From JABDMH01 sp965222645 (GTDB lineage Bacteria; Bacteroidota; Bacteroidia; Chitinophagales; Saprospiraceae), in contig OZ244968.1 in the NCBI GenBank assembly GCA_965222645.1, forward strand, positions 3,906,001 to 3,970,000: a DNA stretch of 64,000 bases, in the 5' to 3' direction. The notes beneath the pieces are model-generated. The model had not been told where the DNA came from, ran no database searches, and was given only the letters and a program-made list of their open reading frames with translations. Numbering within the stretch: position 1 is the first letter of the stretch; each line of letters begins with the position of its first letter. The translations under genes and the position numbers were made by a program. Shown here one piece after another: positions 44,341 through 53,868 of the stretch.

Positions 44341-45624
44341 ATGGAGGAGATGGCTAAAGGACTTCTTTTATATACACTTAACACACTCTTTGGTGAGATT
44401 CCCACATCCTTGAAAGATTCCCTTCACTCAAACGGGGAAACCATATTTACGTCTTCCATAAGACGACTCACGGTGCTTTTGCGTGATATTCATCAATCGA
44501 AGCACACCACATTCGAAAAGACGCCTTACTTCCTGTCAGAGGATGGAAGTCCTGATTATCTCAGTACGTGCTTTTACATGATAAATTCTATTCAAGAATA
44601 TAATGCACCTGAGGAGTCTTTTGATGAATTTGGTCGTTTTAGGTTTGAGAGCAGTTATCAACATCGATTCGATTGTCTGGAAAAGAACCTAGTCCAATCT
44701 TATCTTAAAAAAGTGATAACTAGATCACCTCTACTTTCTAGGTTGCCGGTTATTAATGAGCCATCGAAAATATTTTTTTCACATGATATTGATGTGATTA
44801 ATGCCGCAATTTGGCAGGAGAGCAAAACGGCGATTAAGCAGTGGGATATTGCATTACTCTTAAAAATTATATTTAGATATTTTCTCAAAGGACCTTCATA
44901 TCGGGATATGGATAGAATAATGGATATTCATGACGAATATGATGTAAAATCAACTTTTTTTTGGCTTGTAGAGAAAAGTAATTCTTTTTATCAAAGAGAT
45001 ATCGGTATTCCCCAATCGGACTATAATATACGGAATAAGGATATTCAGATCCAAATTGGCAAAATAAGATCAAGAAAATTTGAAAACGGATTACATAAAA
45101 GTAGTCTCCATTCCACACTTGATGAGGAAGTAGTGATGCTGGGACATCCTGTCATCGCCAATCGCAATCATTATCTCAAATTGAAATTGCCGGTGCACTA
45201 TGATGCGTTGGATAAAAGCAGCATCAAACTTGACTTCAGTTTGGGATTTGGACAACATTATGGTTTTCGGAATAGTTTTGGAAGACCATTTATTCCATTC
45301 AATTTGAAGGAGAATAAACCCTATTCTTTTCTCGAAGTGCCACTCCAAATCATGGATACAACTTTTAAATATCACTTGAAGATAGATCCCGAGAAAAGTA
45401 AGTTAAGAATCTTGGACCTTCTTGACAAGAACAGAAAAAACTGCACGATCTCAGTTCTTTGGCACAACGATATGTTTTCCCCGATTAAGAACCCCGGGTG
45501 GTTAAAATTATACCTTGAGATTCTTGATTTCTGCCGTTTTAACGAGATTAAGTCAACAAATCAAGGAGAGCTTCTCAAGGTGAGATCTAGTTTGCTCAAT
45601 TCTTTCCGTAATAATTTTTTGTAA
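44341..45624 (+). CDS. Polysaccharide-deacetylase-like protein (DUF7033 type)
   Basis: The ATG at 44341 gives 427 residues; the frame is open upstream from a TTG at 44314. Residues about 1-130 form the N-terminal region typical of this Bacteroidota group. From about 145 a NodB-like part carries the metal-binding-type motif FFSHDIDVIN, then YDVKSTFFWLV, HYDALDKSSIKLDFSLGFGQHYGFRNSFGRPF and a late HNDMF. Members sit in surface polysaccharide loci, as here. No signal peptide is visible, so it may act on intracellular intermediates. Its 3' end overlaps the convergent GT2 gene by 29 bp. Confidence 0.78.
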   Translation: MEEMAKGLLLYTLNTLFGEIPTSLKDSLHSNGETIFTSSIRRLTVLLRDIHQSKHTTFEKTPYFLSEDGSPDYLSTCFYMINSIQEYNAPEESFDEFGRFRFESSYQHRFDCLEKNLVQSYLKKVITRSPLLSRLPVINEPSKIFFSHDIDVINAAIWQESKTAIKQWDIALLLKIIFRYFLKGPSYRDMDRIMDIHDEYDVKSTFFWLVEKSNSFYQRDIGIPQSDYNIRNKDIQIQIGKIRSRKFENGLHKSSLHSTLDEEVVMLGHPVIANRNHYLKLKLPVHYDALDKSSIKLDFSLGFGQHYGFRNSFGRPFIPFNLKENKPYSFLEVPLQIMDTTFKYHLKIDPEKSKLRILDLLDKNRKNCTISVLWHNDMFSPIKNPGWLKLYLEILDFCRFNEIKSTNQGELLKVRSSLLNSFRNNFL

Positions 45625-46621
45625 AACCCCTAGCTTCCTTCTTCCATCCGGTTTGCAAAAGTGCCCAAAGTAATCCAGCACCATATGCAAATACCTGTAT
45701 GTTTAAAGTAAGGATTGAGAGAAATGCAGCATTTAGACTTCTGTATTTAAAGAATGACTGAATAAATGCAACCAGACAGATTCCAATAAAGCAATAGAAA
45801 ACAAAGCTCCACAATTTTGGTAACGATAAGAAAAAAGAAACTATAAGTAGCACAATTAAACTTAGGATGATAAGACTGGGCAGAAAATGCACTGCTTTTA
45901 ACAATGAAGGATGAGTTCTACCCAGGTTAATTCGAGCTACTCCCCAGTTAAAGACTTGTTTGAAAAATTTCCAAAGGCTTGTACGTCTTTTATGGTAGAC
46001 ATAGGCCTCTGGGATCAAACCTACATTGTAACCTGCCTGATATATTCTGGCGGAGAAATCCATGTCTTGACCATGTCGAAGCTTATTCATTCCTCCAATA
46101 TTATCGAAAATCTTTTTGTGTATACCCATATTGAAACTCCTGGGATAAAATTTCGCCACACTTTTTTTTGATCCTCTTGTTCCCCCTGTTCCAATAAATG
46201 ATGTCATGGAGTAATTGATCGCCTTTAGCAAGTCTGAAAAGCTCTCGTGGTAAGTATCGGGACCTCCAAAAGCATCATACTTATAGAGGGAAAGGGCTTG
46301 ATCGATGACCTTCAGCCATTTTGGAGGCAGTAAACAATCGGAATCAACAAAAATGAAATACTCCCCATTCGCATGACGCATTCCAAAATTTCGGGCTTCT
46401 CCTGGACCTTGATTATGTTGACGAATGTAGCGGATTTGGATACTACTCTGTCTATTTTTAAAATATTCTTGCGTGCTATCTGTAGATCCATCATCAGCTA
46501 TTAAAACCTCAAATTGATCTTCCGAAAAATCGAGATTCTCAGCAGAAACTAGCAGTTCCTGCAGTTCATCTAGCCGATTAAAAGTTGCAACAATGATTGA
46601 GTATTTGATTTTTTTTTCCAC
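45596..46621 (-). CDS. Glycosyltransferase family 2 with C-terminal membrane segments
   Basis: This 341-residue protein starts at a GTG (46621). The GT-A domain has YSIIVATFNRLDELQELL, the nucleotide-binding DDGSTDSTQEYF, the DxD-type FVDSDCLLPP near residue 94, and a later RHGQDMDFSARIYQAGY with the catalytic-type D. Two hydrophobic segments lie at about 250-300. It should add a sugar to a lipid-linked polysaccharide intermediate at the inner membrane. It is the last gene of the minus-strand polysaccharide cluster, and its end overlaps the deacetylase-like gene. Confidence 0.88.
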   Translation of the reverse strand: MEKKIKYSIIVATFNRLDELQELLVSAENLDFSEDQFEVLIADDGSTDSTQEYFKNRQSSIQIRYIRQHNQGPGEARNFGMRHANGEYFIFVDSDCLLPPKWLKVIDQALSLYKYDAFGGPDTYHESFSDLLKAINYSMTSFIGTGGTRGSKKSVAKFYPRSFNMGIHKKIFDNIGGMNKLRHGQDMDFSARIYQAGYNVGLIPEAYVYHKRRTSLWKFFKQVFNWGVARINLGRTHPSLLKAVHFLPSLIILSLIVLLIVSFFLSLPKLWSFVFYCFIGICLVAFIQSFFKYRSLNAAFLSILTLNIQVFAYGAGLLWALLQTGWKKEARGFTKNYYGKN

Positions 46622-46706
46622 TTCTACCCGATAGTTAATAGCTAGTTCTCATGTGAAAATCGGTTCTCCCGCAGTTTAGCCCTTCAGAGCTTTTATTTGC
46701 AAAATA

Positions 46707-48200
46707 TCAATCATTTTGGTACAATCTCCTGACCACCTGTTGATATAACATAGAAATATCTTTTGAGATGGAGAAGTGCAACATCATAAATACGAAGAAG
46801 ACCGCAAAAAGTGAAGCTTTGATGCCAATGTTTGTTACCGGGTGAAAATCAATTGGAATCATATTGATTAAGAAGTAAAGTGATAATCCTATTGCTGTTA
46901 TCTTGAAGTGCCTCACGGTGATCGGAAGCATTTTAAACTGATACCAGACATATAGCATTTTGATGAGATTGAAAGTTAACAATGAGAAACCCGTTGCATA
47001 AGCTGCCCCCATTAATCCATAAACAGGAATCAGTATCTTGTTAAGATAGATGGCTAGAAATGCGAGAATCAGTATCGTGATAAAGTTAAATCGAAAATAT
47101 TTTGAATGTGCTATTATAAGTTCATTTGGACCCGATATCATGTTAACCATCTGACCGGAAGCAATGATAAGAAACACGTTCTTATAATCTAGTAGTGGTG
47201 ACAGGTTATGGGTCAATGATAATATGTCATCAATACAGAGCCAAGCTGCCAGAAGGATAAATAGTGCTGCGAAGGAGAGGTTTTCAGAGGATTTTACATA
47301 GATCGTCCTTATTTCTGATAAATCGTTTACCTCCCATGCTTGTGCAATTATTGGATTGGAAATGGCTACAATTGAGGTGTAAGGAATGATCATAACATTG
47401 GTCATGAACATAAAGAAGCTATAATAGCCATTTGCTTCATAACCTAGATAGCTAGTAACCATAATACCATCAATCCGAAAGGCCAGAACTACACCGACAA
47501 CGGTAAAAAAGGAGTACAACGCAAAGGTTCTCATCTCCATCTTAAGCGGTGTGCTGATTTTAGAAAAGTTAAATCGTAATTTAATTGGCTCCAATCGTAA
47601 TAGATACCAGCATAAACAGATGCAGGTAACAAAATACATAATGACAAAGCCCAGTTTAAACTGGAAGTCATTTAAATACGCAAAGGCAACTCCCAGGACG
47701 AGCAGGGGCAATGTAATTTTATGGAGGATATTGGAAAAGATTACTGGTACAACAACCCTTTTATAGTTACTAATGTACGCGGTCACAAAACCACTTAAAG
47801 TCGAAATGGCTAGTACTAAAATCACTACCCATCGATTCTCGGCAAAAACCCTGATATCCATGCCCATAAAATCGATGAGTTTAAATAACTGCTGCTCAAA
47901 TAGTAGGAGTATAAAACATAGTGCGGTTAATACCCCTATTATATGATAGCATAAATAGGTGAAAAATAAGTTGTTCTCCTTCTTTCTCAGATTAAATTTA
48001 GAGAAATATTTAACAGCCACTGAAGGAATACCCATGGTTGCGAAAGGTAGCAATATAGCTGAGCAACTAATAATAAATTGTGCCAACCCATATGTGTCCC
48101 AGGAATATGGATACACAAAAAGATTGCTCAAGGTTCCTATAATTACAGCAATGTAAGTTACTCCTGTCCTTTTCAGGCTTTGTCTTTTGATTATACCCAT
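46707..48200 (-). CDS. Polysaccharide flippase (Wzx/MATE-like)
   Basis: This 497-residue protein has about 12-14 hydrophobic segments over its whole length and a short basic start (MGIIKRQSLKRTGVTYIAVIIGTLSNLFVYPY), the layout of oligosaccharide flippases. Such proteins move undecaprenyl-linked repeat units across the inner membrane. It lies between a methyltransferase and a GT2 gene on the same strand. No separate Wzy-type polymerase was recognised in the window, so either polymerisation is done by another protein or the glycan is not Wzy-made. Confidence 0.85.
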   Translation of the reverse strand: MGIIKRQSLKRTGVTYIAVIIGTLSNLFVYPYSWDTYGLAQFIISCSAILLPFATMGIPSVAVKYFSKFNLRKKENNLFFTYLCYHIIGVLTALCFILLLFEQQLFKLIDFMGMDIRVFAENRWVVILVLAISTLSGFVTAYISNYKRVVVPVIFSNILHKITLPLLVLGVAFAYLNDFQFKLGFVIMYFVTCICLCWYLLRLEPIKLRFNFSKISTPLKMEMRTFALYSFFTVVGVVLAFRIDGIMVTSYLGYEANGYYSFFMFMTNVMIIPYTSIVAISNPIIAQAWEVNDLSEIRTIYVKSSENLSFAALFILLAAWLCIDDILSLTHNLSPLLDYKNVFLIIASGQMVNMISGPNELIIAHSKYFRFNFITILILAFLAIYLNKILIPVYGLMGAAYATGFSLLTFNLIKMLYVWYQFKMLPITVRHFKITAIGLSLYFLINMIPIDFHPVTNIGIKASLFAVFFVFMMLHFSISKDISMLYQQVVRRLYQND

Positions 48201-48298
48201 TACTAAAGATTAAGCACAAAGGCAGTATTGGTACAGCTACAAAGCTATACTTTATGCGGAACAGAATATTGGTTCCAGATAAAACTTTAAGAATTACT

Positions 48299-48865
48299 TC
48301 ACTCGCAAACAAGTGCTATCCAAGACGGGAGCAGGAAACTTCTTAGGAAGGGACGGACACCCTGGACATTCCAATCCAGGAACCAATACTCCTCCTTCAC
48401 GATCTTGAATCCGGATTCGGAGAGAATCCAACGAATCTGATTGCTCTCAAACTCATTGTAATGGCGGTCGTGATACTCTTCTGTCCAATACTGTTTTGAT
48501 AACGGAAATCTCAGCGGAACCGAGCAGATCATAGGTCGATTAAACTTCCTTAATCGCTTAAGTACTGGAAAAAGGTTAAATAGATGTTCAAATACCTCGA
48601 AAGAAGTAATAAGATCTTCACTAACGCACTCAATTTCTGAATAGTTTCGATTTAGATCTAGCGTTCCCGTTCCATTAAATTGATTACCAAAGTGATGCAC
48701 TAGCTTTCTTCGCATGAGGTTGTCGGGACCTAAATCCAGTACTTTCGTATCTTTCTTTAGATAATGAGAAAGGAGGTTTTGTGTTCGTTTCAGCCTTGAA
48801 TCGAACCCTACATCACGCTTGCCTTTCTCATATCTGTATATGAGTTGCCTTTGAGCAATATCCAT
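48299..48865 (-). CDS. Class I SAM-dependent methyltransferase
   Basis: This 188-residue protein has motif I as VLDLGPDNLMRRKL near residue 42, an acidic TLDLN further on, and EVFEHLFN near 90 as in Methyltransf_11-type enzymes. Late residues SESGFKIVKEEYW fit the end of the fold. The protein is somewhat short, and motif I lacks the usual GxG, so it is a divergent member. It is probably a sugar methyltransferase in the polysaccharide cluster. Confidence 0.78.
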   Translation of the reverse strand: MDIAQRQLIYRYEKGKRDVGFDSRLKRTQNLLSHYLKKDTKVLDLGPDNLMRRKLVHHFGNQFNGTGTLDLNRNYSEIECVSEDLITSFEVFEHLFNLFPVLKRLRKFNRPMICSVPLRFPLSKQYWTEEYHDRHYNEFESNQIRWILSESGFKIVKEEYWFLDWNVQGVRPFLRSFLLPSWIALVCE

Positions 48866-49057
48866 TTTTGATGTTACTTAGGTTTGTAGAAGGAGCAGGG
48901 GTTTGCTCAGTACTATTTATCCAAAGATGATGCCAATTGGAGCAATGAACGTCTAACAAGAAGGGCATATCAATCTCACATCAAGGCATTATTGTCAACC
49001 ATAATGTATAAATCCATGTGAGACACATACAAACAAGATCAACTGATTCCAAATAAT

Positions 49058-49065
49058 TAACTTTG
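49058..49065 (+). promoter_or_regulatory. Candidate -7 promoter element (TAACTTTG)
   Basis: Matches TAnnTTTG and ends 17 bp before the ATG at 49083. No -33 box is evident. Confidence 0.4.
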
Positions 49066-49082
49066 AAGTCAAATAGGATTGA

Positions 49083-49733
49083 ATGAGAAATATTTTAAAA
49101 CGTATTATTAAAAGCAATCAATCGACCCGATATTTGTTTAATCTACAGCAGCTGGATAAGAATTATTTATCTACAACAGGGTGGTCTCAATCCGCGTTAT
49201 GGAAGACAGCTATAGATGCCAATGGTGATCCGATTCCCTGGCTTACATATCCTGCCATTCATTTTTTGTCGCAAAGGCTGGATTCTGATAAAATGGTCTT
49301 TGAATATGGAAGTGGCAACTCGACTTTGTGGTTTAGTGCTCATTGTAAAAGTGTTTGCTCAGTAGAGCACGATGCAATATTTTATGAAACTCTACAAAAA
49401 AAAGTCAAAGGGAATAATAAAATCCAACTTAGACAAGTGGCACTCGACGAGCAACAGTATCCCTCCTCCATTGAGCTATTTGATGGTCCTTTTGATGTCA
49501 TTGTGATTGATGGGAGATTTCGAAACCGATGTGCCAAATACAGTTTATCTAAGCTAAGTAAAAGGGGCATCATTGTCTTTGACAATAGTGAACGACCATA
49601 TTACAAGGAAGGCAGAGAGTTTTTAAACTCCCATAACTTAAAGGAAATACAGTTTCGTGGTCTCACACCCGGATCAACGGGTGGCTCACAAACTTCCGTT
49701 TTTTATCGATCTACAAGTTTCATAGATGTTTGA
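49083..49733 (+). CDS. SAM-dependent methyltransferase-like protein
   Basis: This 216-residue protein has a Rossmann core starting at about 75 with VFEYGSGNSTLWFS (motif I). It continues VCSVEHD (acidic loop), FDVIVIDGRFRNRCAKY and GIIVFDNSERPYY, a pattern of class I methyltransferases. The opening part (about 1-70) mentions a typical W/P-rich segment TAIDANGDPIPWLTYPAIHFL. It is the only plus-strand gene inside the minus-strand glycan cluster and has its own promoter-like motif. Substrate unknown. Confidence 0.75.
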   Translation: MRNILKRIIKSNQSTRYLFNLQQLDKNYLSTTGWSQSALWKTAIDANGDPIPWLTYPAIHFLSQRLDSDKMVFEYGSGNSTLWFSAHCKSVCSVEHDAIFYETLQKKVKGNNKIQLRQVALDEQQYPSSIELFDGPFDVIVIDGRFRNRCAKYSLSKLSKRGIIVFDNSERPYYKEGREFLNSHNLKEIQFRGLTPGSTGGSQTSVFYRSTSFIDV

Positions 49734-49746
49734 AAGTAGTCGGGTG

Positions 49747-50934
49747 TTAAGAATCATCAATGTAGATTTCGCGCAGTGATTTTCGCGTGAATGACCAGTT
49801 ATACTGCTTTTGCACTGAATCGTAACCCTTTTCTGCCATCCCTATTAGATCCGCTTCATTCATAAGATATTCCAACCTGGTGGCAAGACTCTTTGGATTA
49901 TTATCTTTGAAGACCACACCTGCTCCGACCTTGTTCACAAGATCTTCTAAATATTTACAATTCGAAACAAGCACCGGCTTTTTAGCGTAGAAATATTGGA
50001 ATATTTTATTCGGAGAAGTATTGTCCGTGTGCTCAGACTTTCTGTGGGGAATGATGCATAGATCAGATTCGGTCATCAGCCGAAACATCTCCTGGGAAGT
50101 CTTCCATCCCCAAAAGGTGACATTGTCTAGTTTTAGGTCTTTTGCCTTACTCTTAAGAACTGAAACGTGCTTGCCATCGCCCACTATCCAAAATCGCAAA
50201 TTTTGACAATGTTTTAGTTGTGCTAGAGCATCCAGGACAACATCAAGTCCTCGGTTGGAAGTGATTCCACCAGAATAAAAAAGTGTGAAATAGGCAGGAT
50301 CTGGAGTTGACCTTTCAACCGCAAAATCATTTAACTTGACTGTATTCTCAATTAAATGATATGACAGCCTTTCTAGCCCTACACCTTTTAACCTATCCCT
50401 CATACCTTGGGCCGTCACAATGATATGATCAGCATTCGATAGCCATTTTATTTCCATTCTGTACCAGGCTGGCACACTGACCATAATCTTGCCAATCAGC
50501 TTGTCCTTGTATGACATTGTGGAAATTAGTGCTGGAAAGTTTTCATGCAAATCCGCAATAAATTTTGCCTCCTTCTTTTTTCGCACTATTGACCCAATCG
50601 AACACAAAGGCAGGTCGTGGACGTGGACATAGTCGACTCGATTCTTATCCATCTCCTCAAGTACTCGATGCAACCACAACACTCGATATAGTACAGGCAT
50701 ACTTGCTACCAATGGATGGATCTTGTTTTTTAGGATTTTGTTAATGTAAATCCTTTTGATTTTAATTCCTTTGTATGTCTCTTCCTTTACCTGATCTTTT
50801 TCATGAGTGAGACAAAGAACAGTAACATGAAATCCGTCCTCAATCAGAGAAATTGACTCCTTTTCGACCCTTTCGTCTGGAGGAAAGGTATTGTCGAGAA
50901 GCATTAAAACGTTTCTACCAGGTGCCCAGCCCAT
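49747..50934 (-). CDS. Glycosyltransferase family 4
   Basis: The ATG at 50934 lies one base after the AsnB stop and gives 395 residues (a GTG at 50958 is the alternative). The N-terminal domain has VLMLLDNTFPPDERVEKES and an HVHDLP segment. The C-terminal domain has the donor-binding pattern FTLFYSGGITSNRGLDVVLDAL, FWIVGDGK, FWGW and SDLCIIPHRKSEHTDNTSPNKIFQYF with the E/N-rich motif of GT4. It should transfer a nucleotide-activated sugar in the polysaccharide pathway and is likely translationally coupled to the upstream asparagine synthase. Confidence 0.9.
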   Translation of the reverse strand: MGWAPGRNVLMLLDNTFPPDERVEKESISLIEDGFHVTVLCLTHEKDQVKEETYKGIKIKRIYINKILKNKIHPLVASMPVLYRVLWLHRVLEEMDKNRVDYVHVHDLPLCSIGSIVRKKKEAKFIADLHENFPALISTMSYKDKLIGKIMVSVPAWYRMEIKWLSNADHIIVTAQGMRDRLKGVGLERLSYHLIENTVKLNDFAVERSTPDPAYFTLFYSGGITSNRGLDVVLDALAQLKHCQNLRFWIVGDGKHVSVLKSKAKDLKLDNVTFWGWKTSQEMFRLMTESDLCIIPHRKSEHTDNTSPNKIFQYFYAKKPVLVSNCKYLEDLVNKVGAGVVFKDNNPKSLATRLEYLMNEADLIGMAEKGYDSVQKQYNWSFTRKSLREIYIDDS

Positions 50935-50935
50935 C

Positions 50936-52846
50936 TTACGAATTGAGTCTTGTGCCACCTATAGAAAATACGTCTTCCCATATTGCGAAACCCAAAATAA
51001 TCCAGAGAAGATTATAATGCCATCTCATTCTGGGATGAGGTGTTGAGTCAATAATGTGTCGGATATAATTGTAGTTGAAAATTCCCTGCTTTTCAATATA
51101 TTCTTTGGTGAGGTGTTTCTCTGCTTGAATCTTCAGATCTTTCTTGAATTGGAGATAAGGATTAGCTGTAAATCCCCATTTTTTCTTCTCGATAATTCTC
51201 GGTGGGAGCACATGTCTGAGGGATTTTCGAAATAGAAACTTTGTTTTTCCGTGTTTCATTTTCAAAGCGACAGGAATTCTCATCGCAAACTCTACCAGAT
51301 CCCTGTCGAGATAAGGAACGCGTTCTTCTACGGAATGTGCCATTGACATTCTGTCTTCAACAAGCAGATAGTCATCTATCATCTTGGTCTCCATTTCTAC
51401 CCTAAATACTTGATCGATTGGAGATAGCTTCTCCCATCTCTCAAATGAATGACTAAAACTGTCAGCGACTTTGTAATTCTTCAGAGTCCGGATATGTTTT
51501 TCACTGTAAATATTCCTAAATGCCCCCCTGTCAATGTCCCATACATTTCTAAGAATCAGGTAGTATCTTTCGATCTGCCCTATTGCTAGAAGCATCTGTA
51601 AGCCTCTGCGATATTCATCATACCGCAATTTCTTGCTTCCGTTCTGCAACTTGAAAAGAAAGTCTGATTTCCACCGGAATAACTTTTTTAAGAATCTGGG
51701 CACTCTCTTATGCAAGTGGTTTGTAGGATAGATAAACCTGTGTATGTCATATCCAGCAAAAATCTCATCTCCACCCAGCCCCCCAAGTACTACTTTTAAA
51801 TGCCGAGATACAAATCCTGACATATTGAAACCTTGTAGGAGGTTAATTTTTGGCTCCTCTGCATGCCAAATCACCTTGCGAAAATCTTTCTTTAGGGGCT
51901 CATTCTCAAGGGACAGTTCACGATGATCAGTGCCAAATTCCTTGGCAATAATTTGTGCATCAGAAAATTCGTCAGTTGGTTCATTAAATCCGAGTGTGAA
52001 AGTATTTATTTCTTCGACATGCAGTTCGTGCATTTTTTGCACTATCGCCGATGAATCTAATCCACCAGATAAATATACTCCAACAGGAACATCACTTACC
52101 AGTTGTCGTTGAACTGCCTTCTTCAAATGATGATTTATACCAATAATTGCTTCATCCTCACTGAGTTCGTGATTGGGAATTATCTCAGGTGACCAATATT
52201 TCTCTATATGAAGGTCATTGTTCTTGTATAGGGCAAAATGTGCTGGAGGTAGTCTTTTGATCCCTTGAAATAGAGTCTTAGCACCAGGTGTGTATCTCAA
52301 ATTTAAGTGCAAATGCAAACTTTCAAAGTCCAGTAATCTATCGACAGCCTTATGCTGAAGAATGGCTTTTTGTTCGGAGGCAAATATAAATGTGGAATCT
52401 TTCCAATAGTAGTGGAGTGGCTTAATGCCAAAGTGATCCCTTGCCAGCAGTATAGACTCATCTTTTAGATCAAAAATTGCGAAGGCAAACATTCCATTTA
52501 ATCGATTAAATATCCCGGTGCCGTATTCCTCATATCCATGTAAAATGACTTCGGTATCACTCATCGTTTTAAACACGTGGCCCAGTCCTTTAAGCACTTT
52601 TGCGAGCTCCCTGTAGTTATATAGCTCTCCATTGTAAATAATTCCGAGCGTTTGGTCCTCGTTAAAAATCGGCTGGTTCCCGGATTTTAGATCAATAATA
52701 GATAGCCTTAAATGACCAAGTAGCATGTTTCGATCTTGAAAAATTGCTGAATGATCCGGACCCCGATGCCGCATCGTATCGAGCATCGTTTTCATTACCT
52801 CACGATCTGAGCCCCCTTGTTTTACAATTCCTGCAATTCCACACAT
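50936..52846 (-). CDS. asnB: Asparagine synthase (glutamine-hydrolysing), AsnB-type
   Basis: This 636-residue protein has the N-terminal glutaminase domain with nucleophile Cys2 (MCGIAGIVKQ), the RHRGPDH loop and YNGELYNYREL. The synthase domain (about 230-560) has the pyrophosphate loop VPVGVYLSGGLDSSAIV and later VLGGLGGDEIFAGYDIHRF and EERVPYLDRDLVEFAMR. In glycan clusters such proteins often amidate a uronic acid or another acidic sugar rather than make free asparagine. Next to a glucuronyl-epimerase homologue that reading is attractive, but it is an inference. Confidence 0.92.
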   Translation of the reverse strand: MCGIAGIVKQGGSDREVMKTMLDTMRHRGPDHSAIFQDRNMLLGHLRLSIIDLKSGNQPIFNEDQTLGIIYNGELYNYRELAKVLKGLGHVFKTMSDTEVILHGYEEYGTGIFNRLNGMFAFAIFDLKDESILLARDHFGIKPLHYYWKDSTFIFASEQKAILQHKAVDRLLDFESLHLHLNLRYTPGAKTLFQGIKRLPPAHFALYKNNDLHIEKYWSPEIIPNHELSEDEAIIGINHHLKKAVQRQLVSDVPVGVYLSGGLDSSAIVQKMHELHVEEINTFTLGFNEPTDEFSDAQIIAKEFGTDHRELSLENEPLKKDFRKVIWHAEEPKINLLQGFNMSGFVSRHLKVVLGGLGGDEIFAGYDIHRFIYPTNHLHKRVPRFLKKLFRWKSDFLFKLQNGSKKLRYDEYRRGLQMLLAIGQIERYYLILRNVWDIDRGAFRNIYSEKHIRTLKNYKVADSFSHSFERWEKLSPIDQVFRVEMETKMIDDYLLVEDRMSMAHSVEERVPYLDRDLVEFAMRIPVALKMKHGKTKFLFRKSLRHVLPPRIIEKKKWGFTANPYLQFKKDLKIQAEKHLTKEYIEKQGIFNYNYIRHIIDSTPHPRMRWHYNLLWIILGFAIWEDVFSIGGTRLNS

Positions 52847-52866
52847 ACGTTCGCAAACTTAGTTGT

Positions 52867-53868
52867 TCATATTTTTCCCTGATCTTTTAAGGCGTTGATC
52901 TTAGTAATCCACATCTTGATAATATTTGGGCCATTAATTAAGCGACGAAAATTACTTGCTTTCTCACTGAAATATCTATCATCGCTAAGAAAGGCAATGA
53001 TATCTAATTGAGAGCAAATCAATCTAAGATAGCCAATCGTGCAAGGATCCTGTTTTGAAAAATTTTCGTGATCAGGCTTAACAAATAGTAACCAGCCTGG
53101 AATCTCAAATTTCGGCAGCCAATGTTTGAGACTAATTATTCCATTGTGAAAGAGATCTTTTGCCAATTTTGAAGATGGATCATCCGTCTGTGTTTGGGTG
53201 GCGCGTATATAATCATATATACCAAATAAAGCAAAAAAGTGGCCATCGAGGACTCTAATTGGTTTGTCACTTACATATTCTTCATAAAATGCTATGTTTC
53301 GCATGGCGTTCGATGTAACACCTCCTTCACTGATATCCTTTGCAAAGGGAAGAAGTGCTTGTTTGCAAATTGCAAAATATCTATCATCACCGGTGAGCTG
53401 CCATGCTCTAAGAAGATTGGATATACCCCGACTTTGTGCAAAGGCAGACTTCCAGGGTGCATTTAATCCATATTCTGGTCGAGGCATCGAAGTTTTCCAA
53501 AATACGGAGCCGGTGTCATCCGCTTCAGCGTTTTGAACGAACCACTCTGCAATATTCAGAAACTGTTTTTTTTCACCATTTATTAAGAAATCATGATAAA
53601 GTGCCAGGCCATATTGTCCTATTGTAATAGGGTAGTAATAATAACCCTTATTTTCCTTAACGTTAATGTATGTATGCACAAGGGGAATTCCATTTTGATC
53701 GAAGTGGAACGGTTTGTTTCCCCCTCTTGTATTGATGCCTTCAGAGTTAAAGGGTATATAGTATTCTTTCAATTCAGGATCATGTGATGGAACTATTTTT
53801 AAGTTCTGATTTTCTTTCAGGTCTGTCAAGAGTCGTTTAAAGAAAAATATGTAGTTCTTTGCCTTCAA
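52867..53868 (-). CDS. D-glucuronyl C5-epimerase homologue
   Basis: This 333-residue protein starts at a TTG whose last bases overlap the stop of the upstream GT4 gene. The C5-epimerase C-terminal family pattern is clear: PITIGQYGLALYHDFL, EWFVQNAEADDTGSVFWKT, PWKSAFAQSRGISNLLRAWQLTGDDRY, and VLDGHFFALFGIYDYIRAT, with conserved Tyr and Glu/Asp positions. In animals the enzyme converts glucuronate to iduronate in heparan sulfate; bacterial homologues occur in glycan loci. It lacks a signal peptide, so it may act on lipid-linked or nucleotide-linked sugars in the cytoplasm. Activity is inferred. Confidence 0.85.
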   Translation of the reverse strand: MKAKNYIFFFKRLLTDLKENQNLKIVPSHDPELKEYYIPFNSEGINTRGGNKPFHFDQNGIPLVHTYINVKENKGYYYYPITIGQYGLALYHDFLINGEKKQFLNIAEWFVQNAEADDTGSVFWKTSMPRPEYGLNAPWKSAFAQSRGISNLLRAWQLTGDDRYFAICKQALLPFAKDISEGGVTSNAMRNIAFYEEYVSDKPIRVLDGHFFALFGIYDYIRATQTQTDDPSSKLAKDLFHNGIISLKHWLPKFEIPGWLLFVKPDHENFSKQDPCTIGYLRLICSQLDIIAFLSDDRYFSEKASNFRRLINGPNIIKMWITKINALKDQGKI

